Assembly (NCBI RefSeq): GCF_963676685.1
Contig: NC_092354.1
Coordinates: 28,118,193-28,182,192, forward strand
From: Mytilus edulis
Taxonomy: Eukaryota; Mollusca; Bivalvia; Mytilida; Mytilidae
DNA length: 64,000 bases
Direction: 5' to 3'
Part shown: piece by piece, positions 54,212-64,000 of the stretch
Numbering within the stretch: position 1 is the first letter of the stretch
Layout of the letters: every line of letters begins with the position of its first letter
Position numbers and translations under genes: made by a program
The notes under the pieces: model-generated
What the model saw: only the letters and a program-made list of their open reading frames with translations
What the model was told of the DNA's origin: nothing
The model's database searches: none

Positions 54212-54297
54212 CACAGGCACTTGTTTCTATCCATACGAAGGTCGACTATCCATATATGGATAGTCGACCTTCGTATGGATAGAAACAAGTGCCTGTG
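54212..54297. repeat. Perfect 86-bp palindrome
   Basis: Arms of 43 bp without spacer, centred between 54254 and 54255 (CCATA|TATGG). It begins CACAGGCACTTGTTTC and ends with its inverse. ACAATGT is present just before (54206) and just after (54298-54304), perhaps a duplication. Perfect spacer-free palindromes are unstable in cloning and can be assembly or library hairpin artefacts. Confidence 0.85.
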
Positions 54298-54309
54298 TAC
54301 AATGTGTTC

Positions 54310-54482
54310 TCATTGGCGGATCCAAAAGGGGGGGGGTCCAAGGGTTCGAACCTCCTTTGTTTTGGCCGCTCAATGCATTTAAATGGGGACATATAGTTGG
54401 ACCCCCCCCCCCTACCCCTGTTTCGTTCTGGGTTGGACCCCCCCCCCCCTTTTTAGAATGGCTGGATCCGCCACTGATCCTA
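54310..54482. repeat. GGATCC element with G/C runs
   Basis: TGGCGGATCCAAAAGGGGG at the start and GGATCCGCCA at the end are inverted. In between are TTCGAACC, AATGCATTTAAATGGGGACATA and two C-runs. A second copy is at 60232-60385. Confidence 0.7.
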
Positions 54483-54944
54483 CGGAATCTATATTGAGAT
54501 ACTCCGATAGGCTATATATAGCTATGAATCGACGTTATATATTACCACACTCGTGCATAGTTGCATGTTCCAGGGAAAATATAAGCTTTGAGCCACCTTT
54601 AAGCTTCAATGTTAAAGTTGTGCTTAATAATAAATCATTGAAAGTCATGAAGGACACCGTCCCCCCCCCCCCCCCCCAATTATCATGTGTGTGTCATTTA
54701 TTCCCTTAATTATTTTGCATACATCACCCTGAGTGGAATACATAAAAGGTTACTCTATATCTTCCCCTTTTTTGTGGGAATAATTTGGTCGATTGTATAG
54801 GGAATCACTCAAGCATGACTGGATCCGTGACCCTAAGGGCAGTCAGGGGCCCTGTCCCTTATGAAAAGTTCTGGATCTGCCACTGACCATGCTGACCTAT
54901 ACATCATGTAGTGTACATATTGTATGTTAAAGTATTGCTAACTC
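54483..54944. other. CACTA interior, unassigned
   Basis: It contains a poly-C run at about 54660 and a short GGATCC-type relic at 54825-54895 (CTGGATCCGTGACCC...CTGGATCTGCCACTGA). Confidence 0.35.
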
Positions 54945-55003
54945 GGGTCATAAATTTGCATGAAATACTTGTCACTGGACATTTTATAACCAACAACCAA
55001 CCG
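54945..55003 (+). repeat. (CAAT)n retroposon tail fragment
   Basis: GCATGAAATACTTGTCACTG, GACATTTTATAACCAACAACC corresponds to the last 55 bp of the family, diverged. Confidence 0.55.
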
Positions 55004-57629
55004 ATCTTTACATGTACGTATCCATATAAATGTGTTTCTTATCATGCTTATGCTGGATTACTAGTATTTCCCTAGTTTTGCTTTATCATGCATAGTACAA
55101 ACACATATGATTTGATCATAAAATGTTAAGAAAATTATTAACTTTAAGATTAAATAGTGACTTATTTAGCAAGTGTCCATTTTCATTTAGATTTTAAATA
55201 ATTCTCAAATCATGGACAACAAAACATTAATATATTTGATAATACATTTGTAGCATGCATATGCCAGGCATTGAAAGTGAATAAATATTTTAAAAATGGT
55301 TTAAAATAGCATTAATCATCAAAATAAAACAATATTATTAAATTAATGTTCCTGAAACAAGGCACAGAGTCATAAACAGTTGTCATTTAAACACAGTTGA
55401 TTAAACAAATTGTGCTAATTCAATTAGTAATTGTTTTATCATGTACTACATTGTTTAAAAACACATATTAAAAGAGCAAAGCTAGCATCATAATTTTATT
55501 CTTTTTAGATTTAACATAGAATTTATATTAAATCACTATAATTTGTTAATACTTTGATTGAACCCAAACTATATATTTTCATGTGAAATTTTTATATAAA
55601 TTGTGCCCTGTTAGCATTGTTTTTCAAAATTCATTTGTGCCATACATGTTATCTAACTTACAAGTAGTAACATTCAATGGTCATTATATTTATTCCGCAA
55701 TAATTAAGGACCTTCTAATCATAAGTCATATATATTTTTCGACATGCATTCAATTGTGTTTTGGTTACTTTATTGTTGCCTATTAAACTGTTGGGTTGAT
55801 GCATCATTGATATATCCCACATCTCCTTTGATCATGTGCATTCACATACGACTGCAGATTTTTTGCATTTTTTACATAATCATGATAATTATTTTATGTA
55901 AACATTCAATATGTTAGGAAAACATAACAAAAAAATATATCTGTATGCATATTTTTTTATGTTAACATGGTATAAATTTTTTAAAAGTATTTTATGAAGC
56001 TCAAAATATTTTTTATAGATATACACAAATGTAGTATTATCCAGTAAGTTCTCATAAAATTTACTGTGTTAACTGCATTGTATGTGTTGTATCTACTAAT
56101 TTAGTCTAAAACAATTTTTTTTAATTCAAATTCAAAATTAACAATTAAAATATTTGTATTTACTGAATATGACCATGCAAATGTGACATTAAAATAGGTA
56201 ATAATCAGGATGTTAACACTGGATATGCGATAGGTAATAATCAGAAATTCTTATATACATGATCTAGCTAATATACAAATTAAGACACAATAGTTTATTG
56301 CCCTGGGGGATGATATTTAATCTGTCATTGGTATAATGATACAATTTTATAATAATGTTCACAAATTATCATGATTAAAATTGTCCTCTTCAAAATTTTG
56401 ATAACTTTTTCAAAACAAATTATAATTTAAGAAAAATATGAAACAGCAGGATATATATTATTTTGGATATTAAAATGCAAATTTTAAAAGTAATCTGAAT
56501 ATTGATTTATTAAAATAAAATTGGGTAAATAATTAAATAAAAAAGTGAGCTGCAAAGCAATATTTAATGCAAGCTGTTATAACAAATGAATAAGTAAAAA
56601 GTATTCAGGGTAACACAAAAGATGTAAAAAATATTAAACTCAAGGATTTAAAACATTAACTGGGATGGTTAAGTCTTGGAACAATATTTTTACATCACAA
56701 AGGTTTATTCATTATATGCACTGGACAAAGGTAAAGTCAATATCATCTACATGTATATAGTAACAGGGCATTTATTTATTTTATTTTTTCGTTCCTTAAA
56801 CTTTTCTTTGTCATGTTTGTAGTATCAATATATTTCATATTAAATCATAAACATAATTAAAATAAACAAAAGAAATAACCTGTTGTGTTTTAGAGAGGAA
56901 TAACTATGTCCATGATGTCTGCATGACTTTAAAGAATTGATGAAAAAAAGTATGGTGTGAGCCTCAATGAGACAGTAACCCTTCAATGAAAGTACATAAT
57001 CACACTTAACAAATCATTAATGCAGGAAAAAAGACAATACTATATAGAATTTAGACCCCCTTAAAAGATTTATTTTTCTTGTTAATAGGGACTTGAAAAT
57101 AGAATTGTATTAGTGCTAGAATTTTTTGGTCAATCAAATGAGAAGTGCTAGTTTTATCTAGGTAAATACAGTTATTGTAATTAACTTTCTTATTATTGCA
57201 CAATGTATATACATGTAGTATTATTTATTTATTATTAGTTAAACATTTACTGTACTTGAGTCTAAATGTATATTTTATTTTGTAGAATCATACTGAATAT
57301 GTATTGGTTTGACCATGATTCCCACTTTAATAGAATATGACACCTGCTAGTACATGTGCACTTTGATGCATAGAAAATATAGATGTCACTGAGTCGCTGT
57401 ATAGCTGCAAATTGTGAAACAATGGATTAATTCATTATTTAATGCTAGTTATCTATTGTTTTTGGAAATTATGAATATGGCGTGCAGCATTATTCCATGA
57501 TGATAATGTGATGTTCTGATTAAATTGGACAAGAAGAAAATTGTGCCTTGTACAAATAGGAAAATTACAAATTGTATTAAAGGAGGACCACATTACTGGA
57601 GGACTAATTACCTTGGATTATCATGATCA
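55004..57629. other. CACTA interior, very AT-rich, unassigned
   Basis: No frame longer than chance and no recognisable repeat. Words such as TACATGTA are frequent. Confidence 0.35.
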
Positions 57630-57925
57630 ATTGTGAATTTGGAATAACAAAATTTCGTAGTTGCAGTGAATATTAATAGTGCGATCATACATGTACATTA
57701 TTTCTGAATTCCATGAATACCCAGGATAACTATTCATTTGAAATAGCAATTTGGAATAATGAAAATGCATAGTTTCAGTGAATACTACTAATAATAGTGC
57801 ATCATATCTGAATTCATGAATACTTTTAATTAGTGGATAATCAGTCATTTTAATAATAACAATATGGATAATGTGAATTTCTAGTTTCAGTGAAATTAAC
57901 AAAACAGTACATGTATATCACATCT
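57630..57925. repeat. Degenerate tandem repeat, about 115 bp x 2.5
   Basis: AATTTGGAATAA...AAAT...GTAGTTGCAGTGAAT...AATAGTGC...ATCTGAATTCATGAATAC recurs starting near 57637, 57751 and 57865. Confidence 0.5.
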
Positions 57926-59307
57926 GAAGTTTATGTTGGCATTGCAATTGTTAACTACCGCCAGCATGTCCAGGGTGTTTAAAAAGATCTTAACCAACTA
58001 TGAGGGTCTCGTGCAGTCCGTGTCAATTGTTTAGAGTCAAATGACTGCTTGCTGTACTTAAATTATTAAAGTCTGAATTAGAATTAAATAAAAATCTTAA
58101 TTAGCATGATTAGTCATGTTAGTGGCCAAGTGTTCATGGTTTTTGAAACAAATAAACCATGCACATACATTAAAGTATAATTTTATTATCCCTCCTGCAA
58201 CAAAAGTTGAAGTACATGCATGCAAGCCAAGAAATATGTATTACAATCTGGCAGTGGCTACAGCGTACCGTTTTGTATTTAAGCTTCACCAGATACATTT
58301 TAGAAGCAGAAATGCCTGGATACTTCCTTTAAAATGTTATGAAGTTTCTGTTATTGATTTGTTCATTGCACTTCACCTAGTTTTCATGGTACACTACATG
58401 TACATGTAACTGTTTACAAAAAAATATTACTGTTTGAACAGTCACAGTGAAATACACTTGAAGTGTTAAATGTATAACGTATGTATATTAATTGAGTTAC
58501 TGGATTAATTGTTATGGTATCTTGAAAGGTGTACATGTCTCAGTGTCTGTCAGGCAGGGTTGGCCTGATCCTGACTTCATTTCATGGATCAGTGATTAAG
58601 GTTACTTCAGTTACATGTAATTTGTCAAGTTTGTTTCTCACACATGTTTAAAAATACTACAAGCAGTAGGAAAAGTAGGTCAACTATATTTGGTTTATGA
58701 AATGAGTGTAAGGTGAATATGTCTAATTGCAAGACTTACATCAGACTTTGACCCCAATGAAAATGTCATGGTTCATTGAACAATGCTTAGTTTTTGTGGT
58801 TTGATCTATTTCAAATGTTTCTCAGATGCTACAGTATAAACTACATGTACATGCATGACATGTATAGGATCACTATTTTTGGCATATTATTGGATATTCA
58901 TAAGTTAGTTTTCATGGTTTGGATGTTAAGAATGTTAAGTCTATTTCACAGACAGTATAAATCGCTAAATTTTGGGTATCATGGGTATGGAATGTCAGTT
59001 TGTAGGGTGTACATCATCTAGCTGTCTGGCATGGTTAATTTGACTGCAACTTCATTTTCAAAGGTTAATGAAAATTGAAAGTTTATGTGATACTTGTACA
59101 TGTAGTAAAACCTTCATACATGTAGGCAAAGCAGAGATGACATTTCAGCATTTGCACAGTCACTCTTGTTTACATCTGACACCAGTGATCATGTCTACAT
59201 CTTGATTATACACTTGTACAGTAGCTGCTTTTTGATAACAAAAGTCTGACAACTATTAACAATTGTTATAATTCATTTGATAATACTAGGTATTTTAGTC
59301 TTGTATA
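57926..59307. other. CACTA interior, unassigned
   Basis: The frames at 58116 and 58794 have no motif and show AT-driven composition. Confidence 0.3.
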
Positions 59308-59660
59308 ACATATAAAAAAGAAGATGTAGTATGATTGCCAATGAGACAACTATCCACAAAAGACCAAAATGACACAAACATTAACAATTTAAGGTAACCG
59401 TATGGCCTTCAACAATGAGGAAAGCCAATACCACATAGTCAGCTATAAAAGGCCCTGATAAGACAATGTAAAACAATTCAAACGAAAAAACTAACGGCCT
59501 TATTTATTTTAAAAAATGAACGAAAAACAAATATGTAACACATAAACAAACGACAACCACTGAATTACAGGCTACTGACTTGGGACAGGCACATACATAA
59601 ATAATGTGGCGGGGTTAAACATGTTAGCGAGTTCCCAACCCTCCCACTAATCTGGGACAT
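59308..59660. repeat. Dispersed bivalve-type repeat nested in the CACTA element
   Basis: AAGATGTAGTATGATTGCCA, AATGAGACAACTATCCAC, GTATGGCCTTCAACAATGAG, GGCTACTGACTTGGGACAGG and GGCGGGGTTAAACATGTTAG. Its end shares GACTTGGGACAGGC and GCGGGGTTAAACATGTT with the retroelement tail at 50090-50130. This suggests a common 3'-end family. Confidence 0.65.
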
Positions 59661-59684
59661 TGGTATAACATGTATACTGTATGA

Positions 59685-59930
59685 TAACCAGAATAAGGAG
59701 ATGTGGTATGAATTTCAATAAGACAACCATCATGAACCGTAAACCAAGACAGGGATCTCCATGGATGAACATTGAACGATGGAGGAACTTCAAGTGAAGT
59801 GATGTTATTGTTAGTAACTGTACATCCTTCAACTATGAGCAAAATCAGTTCCCCATAAGTGTGATAATGAAAAACCTATAACAGGCCTACATGTAGCTAT
59901 ATTAGATAATGTAACACCGTGTAAACAAGT
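59685..59930. repeat. Second, diverged copy of the preceding repeat
   Basis: GAGATGTGGTATGAATTTCA, AAGACAACCATCATGAACC, CATCCTTCAACTATGAGCA, CCTATAACAGGCC, ACACCGTGTAAACAAGTTC follow the same order as 59320-59480. The small minus-strand frames here belong to it. Confidence 0.45.
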
Positions 59931-60231
59931 TCAGATGAGAAACCCAAGTTGGATTTTTATACCATGTATACAAAAGCAACATTGATACGTCAGTGATGAC
60001 AAATATAATATTGTGGTTAATCAAAGACTTGTACTATAATAGTTGATCATCTGCCCTTTAATATTCATGTTTTTCTACAAATCGATTCTATCTGCTTTTG
60101 AATAAATGCCTTCTTAATATATATCCCAAGATGTTAAGCAACATTTTCCCATTGTTTTCCATAGACACAATAAGCATTACAAAGTCATACATGTATAAAG
60201 CACTAAACCATTATAGGTCAATGTATAGCCT

Positions 60232-60385
60232 CAGGCGCGGATCCAAGGGGGGGGGGGGGGGGGGTTCCGGGGGTTTGAACCCCCCTTTTTGGACGATCAA
60301 GGCATTTGAATGGGTACATATAATTGGAACCCCCCTTTGTCCTGGGTTAGTAACAACTCCTTTTTAAAATGGTTGGATCCACTCC
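60232..60385. repeat. GGATCC element with G run, second copy
   Basis: GCGCGGATCCAAGGGGG at the start, TTTGAACCCCCC, AAGGCATTTGAATGGGTACATA, and GTTGGATCCACTCC at the end. Confidence 0.7.
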
Positions 60386-61887
60386 TTGGCCTTCAACATG
60401 GAGCCTCGGCTCACACCGAACAAAAAAATATAAAGGGACCCAAAATATTGTCTGTACATAATTATCTATCTATCTATCCAGTAACATTGTTAGTTTTCTT
60501 TACTGATTGAATAATATGTCATTATTGTACAAGCATTTATGGGATTAAATAATTTGAATTTGAACAATTGAAATGGGAAAATATTTTGGATAAACGTTAG
60601 TACATCTGATCAACTGAAACCACACAAGAGAATCCGATGTCAGTCTTTAGAATCTAATAAGACCGGAGTCTAAAGAATACATCAAGTTCTAAAAAGTGAT
60701 GTGAAAAAAATAAAAGAATGAAGATTTAATTTCCCTGTCTTAAACAATGCGAGTTTTCATGTTTTGAACATTTGAACTTTCACTTGCGCTAGTTATTTTG
60801 TCGGGTCTTGAACAGTACGTCCATCTACTAGTGTTTACATAAATTATGTATGGTAAATTCTTTGCGAAAAATCCGGTGAAAATATGAATTTTTCTCGCGA
60901 GTGATAATATTTTTTTACCTCAATCATGAATGCTGACGTGCTATTTACCTGTATCATGTGTATCAATTACAATTGAACTTCAAATAGACCATTCCGTACA
61001 ATGTACAATACAAAGTCGAGTTAATATTGACCTATTCAAAAATAAAATACGGTAAAATAAAATAAATTAAATTCAGATAGATTGAAGATTTGTTTTCCAT
61101 AGCTGCAAAAGATGTGTTAAATGTCTGATTTTTTTTTTTACATGTATAGAAATCAAAATGATTATACGGCAATATTTATAATTTTACAAGAAATGTAGCC
61201 CCCCAAAAATTAGTGTGTGAAATAAGCCCTCAAGAAAATATAAAGCAGTTTTATGTGGGGATAAGTTTGACAAGTGCGTGTATTAGGAGTTCCCCGCTAG
61301 GTTTAGAGTATATCATGTATATTCAGCGTTATTATGAAGTGATGTGATTCGTAAAACTACGGGTATTGAAAACAACCGTGTATGCATGAATGATTTTACA
61401 CCTAACTAATTTAATAGAAAAATAATTAAATTGTTTTTTAGATGATATAAAAATTGTCAACTTTTAATTCAGTTATAAAGATACATTTGGTAACAAATAT
61501 ATTGGGTAACGTTTTTCGATTTTTCTGTTAGTAGATATATCTTTTATCTAGTGAAATTGCAGGTATCTAGTGCTGGTTCCGATTTTATTGGTTCGAAGAG
61601 ATAAGGGCGAGGAAGTGTTAAAAAATATATAAATTCAGCACATTCACTAAATAACCGAGGAATACAAAAATGTGTTCAGCGGCAAATATTTCAAAATACT
61701 TTTTTTTTTAAATCAATATCTATCTAAAATTAATGTATTACATTGGAGTGTTTCTCTTTGTCACAACCTTATATTTCACACAGTAAATTTTTTTTTACAA
61801 ATAATTGAACCTATATCCGTGATCAATGTTTGGAGTTGCTACGCCTATAAATTAGCTATGCCTATACAATGGTTGTAGCTATCATAT
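60386..61887. other. CACTA interior, unassigned
   Basis: It includes a short (CTAT)n run near 60463. No gene or other repeat recognised. Confidence 0.3.
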
Positions 61888-62315
61888 TTTAACTGTTACA
61901 ACTTTTTCTGCGTTTAAACAGTTTATTTATGACTGTTTCAACGTTTTCCGTGTTGGTACAGTAATTAAATGACTGTTACAACTTTCAAATGGTTGCATCA
62001 GTTTTAGTACGACTGTGACAACCCTTTAGGCGTTTAATCAGTTTATTTATGACTGTTGCAACGTTTTTCGAGTTGGGACAGTTGTAAATCAACTGTTACA
62101 ACTTTGAAATAGTTGTATCAGTCCTTTAATAACGGTGACAGTTATTTCTTGCGTTGTTACAGTCGATTTATGTTGTAGACAAACACTTTTAAAGTTGGGA
62201 CAGTTACAAAAAAACTGCAGCAGTGAAATTTAACAACTGTTACAACTTTAACAAACATTATCAGTCTTAGAACGACTGTTACTGGTATGGACAGACGTTT
62301 TTTCGTCCAGTAGTG
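61888..62315. repeat. CACTA right terminus with subterminal repeats
   Basis: Units of the form ACTGTTACAACTTTnAAATGGTTGCATCAGT alternate with ACTGTTnCAACGTTTTTCGAGTTGGGACAGT. They end in the 45-bp inverted terminus (…TTCGTCCAGTAGTG). Confidence 0.75.
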
Positions 62316-62433
62316 ACTGCTATACATGGGTATACAAAGGATTGGAGGGTTTTTACCAGATACATTATCGCGTTTGTTTTAAAGAATTATCAGCTGCATA
62401 ATTATGTAATGCTCATATTTGTTATCAATTTAT

Positions 62434-62687
62434 CTTTGCACGTTAAGAACCCTTGCAACAACTCCTTTGAGGGGTCCGTAGGTGGCCTGTTGTAAGGCAA
62501 AATTTCTGTCCCTATACATGATACCATAATTTTCCAGTGGCAGTCCAAATTTCCCCGACCATCATCCCAGATGGCCTCTATCATATCAACCTTACCTATT
62601 GTATTTATTGGAAACTTGTTCTCGTTCTGAATATGCATGAAATATTTGCAACTGGACGTTAAGCAACCAACAATCAATCAATCAATG
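62434..62687 (+). mobile_element. (CAAT)n retroposon, 5'-truncated copy
   Basis: It starts within the family (CTTTGCACGTTAAGAACC) and ends AACAATCAATCAATCAAT. It is flanked by GTTATCAATTTAT (62421-62433) and GTTATCAGTTTAT (62688-62700), a 13-bp duplication with one difference. Confidence 0.8.
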
Positions 62688-62697
62688 TTATCAGTTT

Positions 62698-62829
62698 ATT
62701 AAACCAAGAGTTCAAAACGGTGAAGTTGAAATCATCCCTTCGTAAATTTTACGGACGCCATCACGAGTTGGTTGACCGTTATGGAATAACCGTTTCTCAA
62801 ATGATATCGGATATGTTCCTTACGTTGTA
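62698..62829 (+). pseudogene. Reverse transcriptase C-terminal fragment
   Basis: It encodes about 43 residues (LNQEF, VKLKSSLRKFYGRHHELVDR, YGITVSQMISDMFLTL and a stop), almost identical to the C terminus at 1545-1678. It is truncated on the 5' side right at the end of the retroposon target duplication. Confidence 0.75.
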
Positions 62830-63134
62830 ACTACAATCCCCTTCCCTTTCATGAATTTGACCTACCGAATTAGACTATTTACCGGATTTGTAATCACATA
62901 AGCAACACGACGGCTGCCGCATGTGGGGCAGGATCTGCTTACCCTTCCTGAGCACCTGAGATCACCCCTAGTTTTTGGTGGGGTTCGTGTTGTTTATTCT
63001 TTAGTTTTCTATGTTGTGTCATGTGTACTATTGTTTTTCTGTTTGTCTTTTTCATTTTTAGCCATGGCGTTGTCAGTTTGTTTTAGATTTACGAGTTTGA
63101 CTGTCCCTTTGGTATCTTTCGTCCCTCTTTTATA
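62830..63134 (+). repeat. 3' tail of the reverse transcriptase element
   Basis: Nearly identical to 1679-1985, including GCAGGATCTGCTTACCC, GAGATCACCCCTAGTTTTTG and TAGCCATGGCGTTGTCAGTT. The 70-residue frame in it is not a gene. Confidence 0.8.
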
Positions 63135-63439
63135 AAATTCTAACCACACATATTCATGTGAATAAATATCACCATCACTAGTTTTAGTCTTTTAAAATTG
63201 TTTTATGAACGAAGTACAGTAATGTCCATATTTACATTTATCACAGGTAAGCTAATTGTGGGCTATAAATAGATTACAACCTGAGCTCGGTCTTTTAACT
63301 GAACTGAAATTGTATTTGTTAAAAAAAAATATTTCTTTAAAAATCGAATTCATTTGAATATCAATGAAGATTATTATGAATGATGAAAATTTATTGCATT
63401 ATTGTAGTCCTGTTATTTTATGTTGTCATTTCAATGTTA

Positions 63440-63880
63440 TATTTTAACATTGCCATTTAAGTGCGAGATTTGGCATGCCACAAAACTAGGTTCAACCAAC
63501 CATTTTTTCCTATAAAAATGTCCTGTACCAGGTCAGGAAGATTGTTATATAAGTCTTCGTTTTTGTGTGTGTTACATATTATTGTTGTGTTGTTTGTTCT
63601 TTTCTTATTTTTGAGTGTATATTCACATTGCGATAAGACGTGTCACGGTACTTGTCTATCCCTAATTCATGTATTAGGTTTTGATGTTACAGTTGTTATT
63701 CTCGTGGGATTTTGCCTGATGCTTGGTCCAATTCTGTGTGTGTAAAATTTCAGTGTTGTGTAGTTGTTCTCCTCTTATATATAATGGTTTTAGTTTGTTA
63801 CCCCGATTTTTTTTGTGTCCATGGATTTATGAGTTTTGAACAGCGGTATACTACTGTTGCCTTTATTAAAGTTTTCCAAG
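63440..63880 (+). repeat. Retroelement 3' tail (GCGGTATACTACTGTTGCCTTTAT family)
   Basis: It begins near GTGCGAGATTTGGCATGCCA (compare GTGAGAGGTTTAGCTAGC at 2371) and ends with ATGAGTTTTGAACAGCGG, then TATACTACTGTTGCCTTTAT. The inverse of its 3' half is at 26512-26925. The 94-residue frame within is repeat-derived. Confidence 0.65.
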
Positions 63881-64000
63881 ACTGTTAATGTTTAGATCAT
63901 GGTTCTGGAGGCTTCTTTACAGTATGTAAACAATAACGAAATGACGTCCATAACGTGCACATGTTTCAAAAGTTATATCTGACAAAAGTCAGGTTTCTGC

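Larger units (their letters stand above)
52841..62315. mobile_element. 9.5-kb CACTA-type (EnSpm-like) DNA transposon, non-autonomous
   Basis: The left end CACTACTGGACGAAAAAAC is answered by an inverted right end. Over 45 bp the two termini differ at 2 positions (52841-52885 against 62271-62315). ACT is present directly outside each end (52838-52840 and 62316-62318), as expected for the 3-bp duplication of CACTA elements. Both termini continue into about 400-500 bp of degenerate subterminal tandem repeats built on the same ACAGT/ACTGT...CAAC...GTTG theme. This too is characteristic of CACTA elements. No transposase-like frame is visible in the 8.5 kb between, which is AT-rich and contains other nested repeats. 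It is therefore a non-autonomous or gutted copy. Confidence 0.8.

Noticed and set aside
54383..54709. Pro-rich 108-residue frame
   Set aside because: Produced by poly-C runs in the GGATCC element.

Overview
The window looks like repeat-rich intergenic DNA from a bivalve mollusc, most likely a mussel of the Mytilus type. That is inference from recognised repeat families, not a database match. The DNA is AT-rich, tacatgta-type words are frequent, and several families that I associate with bivalve genomes recur: the TTTTAGCTCACCTG element, a short retroposon with a (CAAT)n tail, Penelope-like reverse transcriptase fragments with long 3' tails, and GGATCC elements with G/C runs. No intact host gene, tRNA, rRNA or CRISPR array is visible. 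There is a 100-N assembly gap at 25492-25591.

Layout. 0.3-6 kb: a truncated TTTTAGCTCACC element, a Penelope-like reverse transcriptase fragment bracketed by direct repeats, an unlisted C2H2 zinc-finger exon, a candidate spliced exon on the minus strand, and a 131-bp MITE. 7-21 kb: an 11.2-kb satellite array flanked by head-to-head decayed copies of one coding element. The left copy is joined to a tyrosine-recombinase remnant. Inside the array a 4,625-bp block is duplicated in tandem almost perfectly. 21-25 kb: a pair of roughly 410-bp inverted repeats around a TTTTAGCTCACC element with internal tandem repeats of about 505 bp. 26-33 kb: remnants of multi-exon transposon-like genes, a dispersed relic of the satellite, a G+C-rich zinc-finger ORF and a small MITE. 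34-39 kb: two more TTTTAGCTCACC elements, an inverted retroposon copy and a short spliced exon.

41-49 kb: a nearly complete and young BEL/Pao LTR retrotransposon. It has almost identical terminal repeats, a gag-protease-RT-RNase H frame, and an integrase frame separated by one frameshift. It sits inside a short retroposon whose own target-site duplications survive on both sides, 7.7 kb apart. 49-52 kb: a 5'-truncated Penelope-like element and a full short retroposon with a 13-bp target-site duplication. 52.8-62.3 kb: a 9.5-kb element with 45-bp CACTA termini, a 3-bp target duplication (ACT) and subterminal tandem repeats at both ends, but no recognisable transposase. 62.4-64 kb: more truncated retroposons.

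There is no operon-like cooperation between genes here. The coherent units are mobile elements, several nested in one another. The best leads are the CACTA element, the satellite with its inverted flanks, the IRF-site-like arrays in the BEL LTR, and the short spliced exons that lack their own start codons.
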